Shown here in pieces: positions 53,535 through 64,000 of a DNA stretch of 64,000 bases. Positions within the stretch are counted from its first letter, which is position 1. Every line of letters starts with the position of its first letter. Made by a program: the position numbers and the translations under genes. Below the pieces are notes generated by a model. The model saw nothing but the letters and a program-made list of their open reading frames with translations. It was not told the DNA's origin and ran no database searches. This DNA comes from Thermotoga maritima MSB8 (lineage in GTDB: Bacteria > Thermotogota > Thermotogae > Thermotogales > Thermotogaceae), in the NCBI RefSeq assembly GCF_000008545.1, contig NC_000853.1, positions 1,378,465 to 1,442,464 of the forward strand. Direction: 5' to 3'.

Positions 53535-54268
53535 ACGATCATCTCCCCTGATGGTTCATTCGGATGATCACATCTGTCACAGCTGTTTTTGTAGAACTGC
53601 ACGATTTCAGACGGGTTTCCTTCTTTCAAGATGGAGCCGTGACAGATGAGAAAGGCGTAGTCGCTCTCCAGTGCGATTTCTTCCCTGTGAGTGACTAAGA
53701 TCACAGAGCCACCCGCACTCACGAGTTCCGAGAGAACCTTCTCTATCATCTCAAGACTCATAATATCTATCCCGGAGTCTGGCTCATCGAGGATGGTGTA
53801 TCTAGGTTTCATAAGAAGAATACTCGCCAGTTCTACCCTCTTTCTCTCTCCACCGCTCAGCTTTTCATCGACGTTTCTTTCCAAGTAGAGTGCCGGATTC
53901 AAACCAACGAGTTCTAAGACCCTTTCGAGCTCCTCTTTCGATACTTTTCTTCTTCCGCCGAGAGTCAAATAGTCTCTGATCTTGATTCCTGTGAATCGAG
54001 CGGGCTCCTGCCACATGAGGGTGATCCCTCTTTTGGCTCTCTCTGTTACGGAAAGATCGGTGATGTCCTCACCGTCGAGGAGTATCTTTCCCCTGGTGGG
54101 TCTGTAGCCCTCAAGCCCCATGATCAAATAGGCGAGAGTGCTTTTCCCTGCACCGTTGGTTCCCAGTATGGAGTAAACCCTTTGTTTTTCGAAGCGAGCG
54201 TTTATTCCCTTCAAAATAGCCTTTCCCTCTACCTCATACCACACATCGATGAGCTCCAGCACATTCAT
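53531..54268 (-). CDS. SufC-like ATPase of the minimal SMS-type pair
   Basis: A 245-aa ABC ATPase: Walker A GTNGAGKS, signature LSGGERKRVELASIL, Walker B YTILDEPDSGIDIMS. It resembles SufC but is clearly different from the sufC at 7382. A C-terminal tail carries C-D-R-C-D-H, a CxxC pair not seen in the first SufC. The start is uncertain: ATG 54268 is very near GAGGTG, and a GTG at 54262 has better spacing. It is upstream of the SufB-like gene and downstream of the DIP genes. Confidence 0.82.
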   Translation of the reverse strand: MNVLELIDVWYEVEGKAILKGINARFEKQRVYSILGTNGAGKSTLAYLIMGLEGYRPTRGKILLDGEDITDLSVTERAKRGITLMWQEPARFTGIKIRDYLTLGGRRKVSKEELERVLELVGLNPALYLERNVDEKLSGGERKRVELASILLMKPRYTILDEPDSGIDIMSLEMIEKVLSELVSAGGSVILVTHREEIALESDYAFLICHGSILKEGNPSEIVQFYKNSCDRCDHPNEPSGEMIV

Positions 54269-54294
54269 CACCTCAAATTGAGTCTAACACGAAA

Positions 54295-54912
54295 TCACCT
54301 GTTGAGCACCAGAAGTTCCACGAATTTCCCAGTAGTGTAAACATACGACAGGATCGAGATAACTACAAGAGCAGGAAGATGCATTCCAAAGAGAGAAAAA
54401 ACGAATACAACGAACAACCTAACATCCCTGGAGGCAAAACCGGATAGCTTTCCGACGAGAGCCGGGTGGGTACCAAACACCTTCCCAACACTGTGAAGGT
54501 AACTCACCATGAGAGAACCGCTGACGGCAAGAACTGACCAGAGGAGTAAGGAAAGAGAGGGACCATCTTTCAAGCAACCGTAAAGAGACAGCCCAAGAAC
54601 GGCCAGTATATCCACGAACCTGTCCAACATCGTATCGAAAAAAGCCCCCCAGTTTGAAGACATGTTTCTTGCGCGTGCGAGCTCTCCATCCACTCCGTCC
54701 AGAACAGAAGAGACCTGAACAAGAATTCCTGCGATCCACGGAAGCTTGAGAAGATAAAACGGAAACGCGAGAACACCAACAAGAAAGCTGATGAAAGACA
54801 TCTGGTTGGGTGTTATCTGCCAGTTTTTTTCGAGAATGAGATTTGTGATCCTTGAGGAAAATCTCCTGTTTATCAGAGAAGAAATCCACCCATCGGTGGA
54901 TTTTCTCAGCAT
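54295..54912 (-). CDS. CDP-alcohol phosphotransferase, di-myo-inositol-phosphate-phosphate synthase
   Basis: A 205-aa integral membrane enzyme with the CDP-alcohol phosphotransferase motif DGVDGELARARN followed by G and Asp-x3-Asp in WGAFFDTMLDRFVD. Next to an inositol cytidylyltransferase and inositol-1-P synthase, it should condense CDP-inositol with inositol-1-P, giving phosphorylated di-myo-inositol phosphate, the osmolyte of hyperthermophiles. In many such organisms this and the cytidylyltransferase are one fused protein; here they are two ORFs overlapping by 7 nt. Confidence 0.85.
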   Translation of the reverse strand: MLRKSTDGWISSLINRRFSSRITNLILEKNWQITPNQMSFISFLVGVLAFPFYLLKLPWIAGILVQVSSVLDGVDGELARARNMSSNWGAFFDTMLDRFVDILAVLGLSLYGCLKDGPSLSLLLWSVLAVSGSLMVSYLHSVGKVFGTHPALVGKLSGFASRDVRLFVVFVFSLFGMHLPALVVISILSYVYTTGKFVELLVLNR

Positions 54913-55631
54913 GCCACTCCCTCCTTTATCTTTTTCATCAACTCATAAACCTTTTCATTCAAATCCTCGGGAGAGTCTATTTCTGTCCACAGAGCATTTC
55001 CAAAATCGAACACCTTAACGATCATGCCCGTGTCAACCGCCTTCTGCAGCACATGGTACAGAGAAATTTCCTCAGTCCACGAAAAACTCTCCTTGAGGCT
55101 GTAAACCTTTTTCGTCATCACAAAAACACCCGTGTCGAAATAGTTGTACTCATCGATTCTCTTTCCGATCTTAACGATCCGATCTTCATTTACTAATACT
55201 TTACTCGCCTCTTCAGGATCTATCAGGTCACTTCTCTTACTCACACCGAGTTTTATATGGAATTCATCCTCACTGAAAGCACTTTTCAGTGCCTCAGGTG
55301 GAAAGAGAGAATCGCCACACGAGAGAAAGAATTTCTCGCTCTCCACGTAAGGTTCACTCAGGAAGAAAGAATACGCGTTGCCGAGTTCCACCTTTTTGTT
55401 CTCAACGACAATCCCCTCGACACCCAGATCATTCAGAACCTTCTCTCCGAGATCTCTATAGCCCTCTGAGACGACAAGAACGAATCTTTCAACACCGTTT
55501 TTCATCAGGGAGATCATCGGATATTTTACGAGCTCACAACCGTCGAACCTGTAAAAGACCTTCGGAACGTCTCCGGTAACCGATCTGAGTCTTTTTCCAG
55601 CTCCGGAAGCCAGCACAATGGCCTCTCTCAC
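54906..55631 (-). CDS. Inositol-1-phosphate cytidylyltransferase
   Basis: A 241-aa NTP-transferase with VLASGAGKRLRSVTGDVPKVFYRFDGCELVKYPM (nucleotide loop and Lys) and FFLSCGDSLFPPEAL (metal Asp). It should make CDP-inositol from CTP and inositol-1-phosphate, the middle step to di-myo-inositol phosphate; assigned by neighbours. It overlaps the phosphotransferase gene in a shifted frame (ATGCTGA). Confidence 0.85.
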   Translation of the reverse strand: MREAIVLASGAGKRLRSVTGDVPKVFYRFDGCELVKYPMISLMKNGVERFVLVVSEGYRDLGEKVLNDLGVEGIVVENKKVELGNAYSFFLSEPYVESEKFFLSCGDSLFPPEALKSAFSEDEFHIKLGVSKRSDLIDPEEASKVLVNEDRIVKIGKRIDEYNYFDTGVFVMTKKVYSLKESFSWTEEISLYHVLQKAVDTGMIVKVFDFGNALWTEIDSPEDLNEKVYELMKKIKEGVAC

Positions 55632-55671
55632 AGAACCACCCCCACGAAAAGAAATGAGGGGCTCAAGCCCC

Positions 55672-56820
55672 TCACAGCCACTTCGGTTTCAATCCCGCCC
55701 AGATTCTCATCTTCTCGTAAGCAATGATTCTTGGGATGTTCTTTTCTTCCGCCGGTCCCGGGTTCTTCATGTAGAAGGCGTTCACTGGGTAGACCGTTCC
55801 GAACTCCTTCCTGTCGAGTGCGATCTTTCCGAGTCTCACAAGGTCAACAAGGAGACCTCCAAGAGCCGGGCTGTCGTTTATTCTTCCGTTTATCATGAGC
55901 TCATCTGTAGCACCGTTGAAACTCACGTACTCGATGTGAATGGCTATGAACTTTTTATCTCCAAGTGGTTCAAGATACCCTGTAGGTTTTATGTAATGCG
56001 GTGCATCGTAACCGAGAATGTCCTTCACTATACTGGATTTGGTGAATTCTTTACTCTTGTTCTTTCCATCGTCTGTGAGTGCCAGAAAGTCCATGTTCCC
56101 TCCTATGTTGAACTGCGCAACATCTTTGACGTACCTGTTTCTCTGGGCAAGATGGCTGAGAACGTCCGCTGTGAACGGTGTGGCACCGGTAGCACCGTCG
56201 TCTCCGAAAACGACGAGGTTGTTCTCCTTCGCGAGTTCAACGAAAGCCGGGTCGTTCGCTATGAAGGTCGGAATAACGTTCACAAAAGCCGCTCCTCCAC
56301 GCTTGTTCGCGTACAGTGCCGCTGCGTAAGCGTACACCTGAGTTGCAGTGAGTCTCTCTTTGTCGTTGTTTTCGATAGCTTTCAGAAGATCTTCTTTGTT
56401 CCCGAAGGGCACGAAAGCTTCTGTAGTACAGGTGTTCACGATCACATCGGGATCGAGTTCTGTCCATTCCTTGACGAGAGTATCAACTGCTTCCTTCAGA
56501 GTCATGCTGTCTTCGAGACCTTCAGCTTCGATGGGGAGGTTCCTCACGCTTCCAAGGTGTACTCCTTTGCGAATCTCAGGATCACTCGTCAGCGAGTCAA
56601 CATCGTTCCAGTACTGCTTCACCACTTCGCTCAGTTTCTTTCCAATCTTCGCTCTGTCCACGTCGTAGCTTCCAACAATCTTGATGTCTTCGAAGCCGAT
56701 GGGAAGTTCCCTTGCAAGGGGCACTCCGTAAGGTTCTATTTCCCCTTTCCTGAGCTTTTCAAGTCCGGCAACGAATGTACTGGCAACGTAGCCCTGACCG
56801 AGGATCAGGACCTTGACCAT
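55672..56820 (-). CDS. myo-Inositol-1-phosphate synthase
   Basis: A 382-aa NAD-dependent enzyme converting glucose-6-phosphate to L-myo-inositol-1-phosphate. It has LILGQGYVASTFVAGL (NAD loop), LTDDGKNKSKEFTKSSIVKDILGY (catalytic Lys segment) and YVSFNGATDELMINGRINDSPALGGLLVDLVRLG. It is the compact archaeal/Thermotoga type. ATG 56820 has AAGGAGGTG upstream. It is first in the DIP operon and fed by glycolysis (pgi at 21995). Confidence 0.95.
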   Translation of the reverse strand: MVKVLILGQGYVASTFVAGLEKLRKGEIEPYGVPLARELPIGFEDIKIVGSYDVDRAKIGKKLSEVVKQYWNDVDSLTSDPEIRKGVHLGSVRNLPIEAEGLEDSMTLKEAVDTLVKEWTELDPDVIVNTCTTEAFVPFGNKEDLLKAIENNDKERLTATQVYAYAAALYANKRGGAAFVNVIPTFIANDPAFVELAKENNLVVFGDDGATGATPFTADVLSHLAQRNRYVKDVAQFNIGGNMDFLALTDDGKNKSKEFTKSSIVKDILGYDAPHYIKPTGYLEPLGDKKFIAIHIEYVSFNGATDELMINGRINDSPALGGLLVDLVRLGKIALDRKEFGTVYPVNAFYMKNPGPAEEKNIPRIIAYEKMRIWAGLKPKWL

Positions 56821-56898
56821 ATGTTTCACCTCCTTAGCTTTTGTTTTTGATATGGAAGGAAAGTAACATGGTAAGAGTGTAATGTAAGAGCCGTTTCT

Positions 56899-56904
56899 AT
56901 TATA
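56899..56904 (-). promoter_or_regulatory. -10 element of the inositol (DIP) operon
   Basis: The minus strand has TATAAT at 56899-56904, 78 nt before the inositol-phosphate synthase start; the -35 is poor. The 5' leader is long and AT-rich. No heat-shock-type inverted repeat was found. Confidence 0.5.
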
Positions 56905-57081
56905 TCACGTTTTTACAGTCATATATTTCAAGTGCTTTACCAATAGTTTTCTTTTTAGTGAATCAGTTTGTTTACAAAACTTGTGAAGTAGGTAACAACA
57001 TAGAGCATTCCCTTGACTTCTCCTGAAAAATAGTGAAAAATATAACGTGAAAAGGTTCACGATTTGAAAGGAACGATGGAC

Positions 57082-57309
57082 ATGATTGTGAGAGTGTGTA
57101 TGGGGAGTTCTTGTCATTTGAAGGGATCTTACGAGGTTGTCAGGAGATTTCAAGAGCTTCAAAAGAAATACAACTTCAAGCTGTACGGCTCATTGTGTTT
57201 TGGAAACTGTTCTCAGGGAGTCTGCGTTGAAATAGATGGCCGATTGTTCAGCAGAGTAACTCCCGAAAATGCTGAGGAAATTCTAAAGAAGGTGCTTCAA
57301 AATGGCTGA
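57082..57309 (+). CDS. Thioredoxin-like [2Fe-2S] protein (NuoE C-terminal type)
   Basis: A 75-aa protein with the NuoE-type [2Fe-2S] pattern CMGSSC and CFGNCSQGVC. It resembles the C-terminal domain of NuoE and of HydC at 60005 but stands alone. It is probably an electron carrier for the hydrogenase-like protein that follows, which overlaps its end by 8 nt. The start is uncertain: ATG 57082 is 9 nt from AAAGGA; ATG 57076 is possible. Confidence 0.85.
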   Translation: MIVRVCMGSSCHLKGSYEVVRRFQELQKKYNFKLYGSLCFGNCSQGVCVEIDGRLFSRVTPENAEEILKKVLQNG

Positions 57310-58207
57310 ACTCATATTCTCAAGAGAAACGGACTGCAGATACTGCTACAAGTGCTTGAGAAACTGTCCCGTTAAAGCCATATCTTTCAAATCTGGAAAA
57401 TCGACAGTCTTAGAAGAAGAATGTGTTTTTTGCGGATCTTGCCTGGATATCTGTCCTCAGAATGCGAGAAGTTATCGGAAAGACGTCGAAAGATTTCTGA
57501 GTTTGTCCGAACCGTTTCTTGTTTCAATAGCACCGTCTTTCTTCGCTTACTTTGAAAATCCTCTGAAAGTTATCGGTGTTCTGAAAGAGATGGGTGCTGT
57601 GGTAGTTCAGGAAACAGCCGTGGGTGCGGAGATCGTTTCCAGAAGGTACGAAGAGGTCTTTGAAAAACACTCCGGTCCCTTCATAACAACGGCCTGCCCT
57701 GTGGTTGTGAATCTCGCTGAGAAACATTTTCCTAATGTTTTGAAGTACTTTGCACCCGTTGATTCTCCTCTGATGACGCACGCGAAGTTTTTGAAGACAC
57801 GATACGGTGACTTCCCAATTGTGTTTGTTGGACCATGCATAGCAAAGAAATCCGAAAGCGACCTCGTTGACGTTGCACTCACCTTCGAAGAACTCGAGGA
57901 GATCCTCGAAGAAAGAGAAGGAAAAGAAGCTCTTCCGGACGGTCCGTATCCAGACAGGGCTCGGTTTTATCCGACAACAGATGGTATAGGCTACACCGTT
58001 TCTGTTCCATGGGAAAAAAAGCTCGTGGTTGAAGGCGTCGAGAACCTGATGAGAGTCTTTTCCAGGATAGATGAATACAAAAGTGTTTTCATAGAGGCTT
58101 CTGCATGCTACGGCAGCTGTTTGAACGGACCTGTGATGAAGAAAAAAAGCAACGGAAAAGAAAGACTTCTTGAATGGCAGAAGAAACTCCCAAAAGAACC
58201 GAAGTGA
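57302..58207 (+). CDS. Sensory-type [FeFe] hydrogenase H-cluster protein (HydS-like)
   Basis: A 301-aa protein: an N-terminal pair of [4Fe-4S] motifs (CRYCYKCLRNCP; CVFCGSCLDICP), then a hydrogenase H-domain. The three H-cluster loops are altered from HydA: TACPVVV (C132) for TSCCPAW, GPCIAKKSE for MPCTAKK, and EASACYGSC (C269, C273) for MACNYGC. All four H-cluster Cys remain, but the second Cys of TSCCP and the Gly run are lost, as in the group C/D putative sensory hydrogenases. It starts a run with a PAS/Fe-S gene and a phosphatase. Confidence 0.85.
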   Translation: MAELIFSRETDCRYCYKCLRNCPVKAISFKSGKSTVLEEECVFCGSCLDICPQNARSYRKDVERFLSLSEPFLVSIAPSFFAYFENPLKVIGVLKEMGAVVVQETAVGAEIVSRRYEEVFEKHSGPFITTACPVVVNLAEKHFPNVLKYFAPVDSPLMTHAKFLKTRYGDFPIVFVGPCIAKKSESDLVDVALTFEELEEILEEREGKEALPDGPYPDRARFYPTTDGIGYTVSVPWEKKLVVEGVENLMRVFSRIDEYKSVFIEASACYGSCLNGPVMKKKSNGKERLLEWQKKLPKEPK

Positions 58208-58866
58208 ATCACCTCAAGATCGATACCTTCAGGAGCTACAGAAACAAGTCCAGGAACGTGGAAGTTCCAGAAGAGGAAATAAAAAAGGTTCTCGTGTCCA
58301 TAGGTAAAGACGATCCATCCAAAGAATTGAACTGCGGTGCGTGTGGATACGATTCGTGCCGTGAAAAAGCCAGGGCCGTGGTCCTTGGAAAAGCGGAAAA
58401 GGAGATGTGCTTTGTGTACCTGCTTGATCTGGTCAAATCTTCCAGTTACAGGGTCGTTGAAGAGTCTCCGAACGCTGTATTCGTTTTGAAAGACGAAAAA
58501 GTGATCTACAGAAACAGGGTAGCCGGGGAACTGATCCAGAATTATCCAGAGATCCTGGAACGTGCGAAGGGCTCTGTGGGAGAAACTCTCACCATCGAAG
58601 GAAAGAGATTCTTCTTCGTGAAGGAATTTTCTCTCGAGGATGGAGAAGAAGTCATCATGCTAGTGGATATCACACAGGAAAAACTGAAAGACGAAGAACT
58701 CGACAAGGTAAAAAGGGAAACACTCAGAAAAGTCGAAGAAATGCTGAACAAACAAATGAGAATCGCTCAAGAAATTGCTGGAATACTCGGTGAATCTATC
58801 GCGGAAACCAAGAGCAGTTTCATGGAACTGAAGATGTTCATGGAGGGAGAAAATGCTGACCTGTGA
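58174..58866 (+). CDS. Fe-S and PAS domain protein, C-terminal half of a split HydS-like sensor
   Basis: A 230-aa protein with a [4Fe-4S] motif (NCGACGYDSCREKA, about residues 52-65, plus a later Cys in EMCFVYLL), then a PAS-like domain (VVEESPNAVFVLKDEKVIYRNRVAGELI) and a C-terminal coiled coil. In other bacteria the Fe-S and PAS parts follow the H-domain in one polypeptide; here they are a separate ORF overlapping the H-domain gene by 34 nt. ATG 58174 has a weak ribosome site; GTG 58204 is an alternative. Confidence 0.75.
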   Translation: MAEETPKRTEVNHLKIDTFRSYRNKSRNVEVPEEEIKKVLVSIGKDDPSKELNCGACGYDSCREKARAVVLGKAEKEMCFVYLLDLVKSSSYRVVEESPNAVFVLKDEKVIYRNRVAGELIQNYPEILERAKGSVGETLTIEGKRFFFVKEFSLEDGEEVIMLVDITQEKLKDEELDKVKRETLRKVEEMLNKQMRIAQEIAGILGESIAETKSSFMELKMFMEGENADL

Positions 58867-59992
58867 TGTCTTCTTTGCCTCGAAAAACAAAAAAGGCGAA
58901 GAGGTGTGTGGAGACTCGATAAAGGTCAAGAGAGAGAGTGAAAAAATAGTGGTCAGCGTTTCCGACGGACTGGGAAGCGGAATAAAAGCGAGTATTCTCT
59001 CGACTCTCACAGCGACCATAGCCTCCACGATGTTGATGAACGGTCTTCCTGTAACAGATGTGTTCAGAACGATCCTCGCGACACTTCCCATTTGCAGAGT
59101 GAGAAAAATCAGCTACTCCAATTTGTGTTCTGTGGTGTGTGACTTCAAAAACAATACCTGCACCGTCGTCGAATACGAGTTTCCGGTTGTGATGCTGTTC
59201 AAAGGAGAAAGAAGGGTCTTTCCTGAGAAACAGGGACTCGAGATAGAGGGAAAAAAGGTCTTCGTGTGGCAGTTTCGATCTGAAGCTGGAACTCTACTCC
59301 TTCTGGCAACGGATGGGCTCTCTCAGGCGGGAATGGGAACGGATCTTTTTCCACTGGGTTTCGGTGTGGAAAACATAGAAAAAGAGATGAAGCATCTTCT
59401 GAAAAACCACGTTTCTCCCGAAAACATCGTCAGGCACTTTGTAAAGCTCGCAGAAAAACTGGATCAGGAAGTGAGAGGTGACGATACGCTCGTTGCCTGT
59501 TTGAATTTCCGTGAAAAGCGCATTCTGAATCTGTTCGTCGGACCACCTGAGGACAGAAAAAAAGACGAAGAGTACGTGAGGACGTTTCTCAGCCTTCCTG
59601 GAAAAAAGATCGTTTGTGGAGGAACAACAGGTCAGATCTTTGAAAGGGTTACGGGAAAGAAAGTTGAGATCGATCTGTACACCCTCTCGGAAAACTCTCC
59701 GCCTGTTGGATACATGGAAGGAATCGATCTCATGACGGAAGGAATCGTCACCCTGACTCAGGTGTTCAGGTACCTCGAAGGGCAATCAGAAGAATTGGGA
59801 TACGGTGCGAAGTTCATCGTCAAAAGTCTTCTGGAAGCCGATGAAATCAACTTTTTCGTTGGAAGGGCAATAAACCCAGCTCATCAGAATCCTCTGTTCA
59901 GCCACGATATCTCTTTGAAGTTCAGACTAGTCAAGGATATCGCTCAGATCCTTCGGGAAAAGGGAAAAATAGTGAACGTTCAATACTGTTAG
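58853..59992 (+). CDS. PP2C/SpoIIE-type serine phosphatase
   Basis: A 379-aa protein with a SpoIIE/PP2C catalytic domain in its first two-thirds: VVSVSDGLGSGIKAS, LLLATDGLSQAG and VRGDDTLVACL carry the metal Asp residues. A C-terminal region (from about residue 225; CGGTTGQIFERVTGKKVEI) is typical of this subgroup, found with [FeFe] hydrogenases. Next to the HydS-like and Fe-S/PAS genes it is the likely output of a redox or hydrogen sensor. Its target is unknown. The start overlaps the upstream gene by 14 nt. Confidence 0.83.
   Translation: MLTCDVFFASKNKKGEEVCGDSIKVKRESEKIVVSVSDGLGSGIKASILSTLTATIASTMLMNGLPVTDVFRTILATLPICRVRKISYSNLCSVVCDFKNNTCTVVEYEFPVVMLFKGERRVFPEKQGLEIEGKKVFVWQFRSEAGTLLLLATDGLSQAGMGTDLFPLGFGVENIEKEMKHLLKNHVSPENIVRHFVKLAEKLDQEVRGDDTLVACLNFREKRILNLFVGPPEDRKKDEEYVRTFLSLPGKKIVCGGTTGQIFERVTGKKVEIDLYTLSENSPPVGYMEGIDLMTEGIVTLTQVFRYLEGQSEELGYGAKFIVKSLLEADEINFFVGRAINPAHQNPLFSHDISLKFRLVKDIAQILREKGKIVNVQYC

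Positions 59993-64000
<4,008 letters not shown>

Noticed and set aside
55618-56850. 410-aa plus-strand open frame opposite inositol-phosphate synthase
   Set aside because: Antisense shadow; the minus-strand gene is a complete recognised enzyme.

Overview
The window reads as a chromosome segment of a hyperthermophilic Thermotoga, of the T. maritima / T. petrophila / RQ2 type. The evidence is the gene content and order (sufCBDSU, potDABC, a di-myo-inositol-phosphate cluster, a GH32 invertase, and hydC-hydB-hydA of the trimeric [FeFe] hydrogenase), the very compact coding with ATGA overlaps, frequent GTG/TTG starts with strong GGAGG ribosome sites, and a CRISPR repeat of the Thermotoga kind. Locus numbers such as TM1410 are recalled from T. 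maritima and were not checked against a database. The window is almost all core genome, with one accessory stretch at about 41-50 kb.

Layout. 0-7 kb: end of a histidine kinase and its receiver-only response regulator, ileS, pilT, prfA, flgB-flgC-fliE, and a convergent cyclophilin-like gene. 7-13 kb: tRNA-Leu and a full Suf Fe-S assembly operon (sufC-B-D-S-U). 13-25 kb: a secreted zinc phospholipase C / P1-nuclease-like protein, a phosphoglycerate-mutase-family gene, tRNA-Cys, a polyamine ABC transporter (potD-A-B-C), then a long run of housekeeping genes (serS, rsmE, Nudix, ispE, apt, pgi, coaE, rsmD, methyltransferase). 25-31 kb: tRNA-Val, tRNA-Leu, a flippase-like membrane protein, clpC, ispD, hslO. 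31-37 kb, minus strand: frr-uppS-cdsA-alaS and a 350-aa protein that looks like a divergent DNA sliding clamp. 37-41 kb: class V aminotransferase, serA, a small membrane ORF, and an ABC-2 exporter behind a consensus promoter.

41-50 kb: a Pel-type exopolysaccharide locus (pelF, pelE-, pelD- and pelG-like genes, a DUF2194/PelA-type deacetylase, and a GH114 glycoside hydrolase). It ends in a chimeric gene that joins the N-terminus of a second PelF to the C-terminus of an SF1 helicase, followed directly by a three-repeat CRISPR remnant. The PelD-like protein keeps an RxxD site where PelD binds c-di-GMP, so polymer synthesis is probably under c-di-GMP control. The chimera beside a CRISPR array looks like the scar of a rearrangement.

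50-57 kb, minus strand: invertase, an inositol monophosphatase interrupted by a one-base frameshift, tRNA-Val, a second minimal SufB/SufC-like pair, and the three genes making di-myo-inositol phosphate, a hyperthermophile osmolyte (inositol-1-P synthase, cytidylyltransferase, phosphotransferase). 57-64 kb: a putative sensory [FeFe] hydrogenase split over two ORFs (H-cluster protein; Fe-S/PAS protein) with a PP2C/SpoIIE phosphatase, directly ahead of hydC, hydB and hydA of the electron-bifurcating hydrogenase. hydA runs off the right edge. The arrangement suggests that hydrogen or redox sensing controls a phosphatase next to the catabolic hydrogenase.
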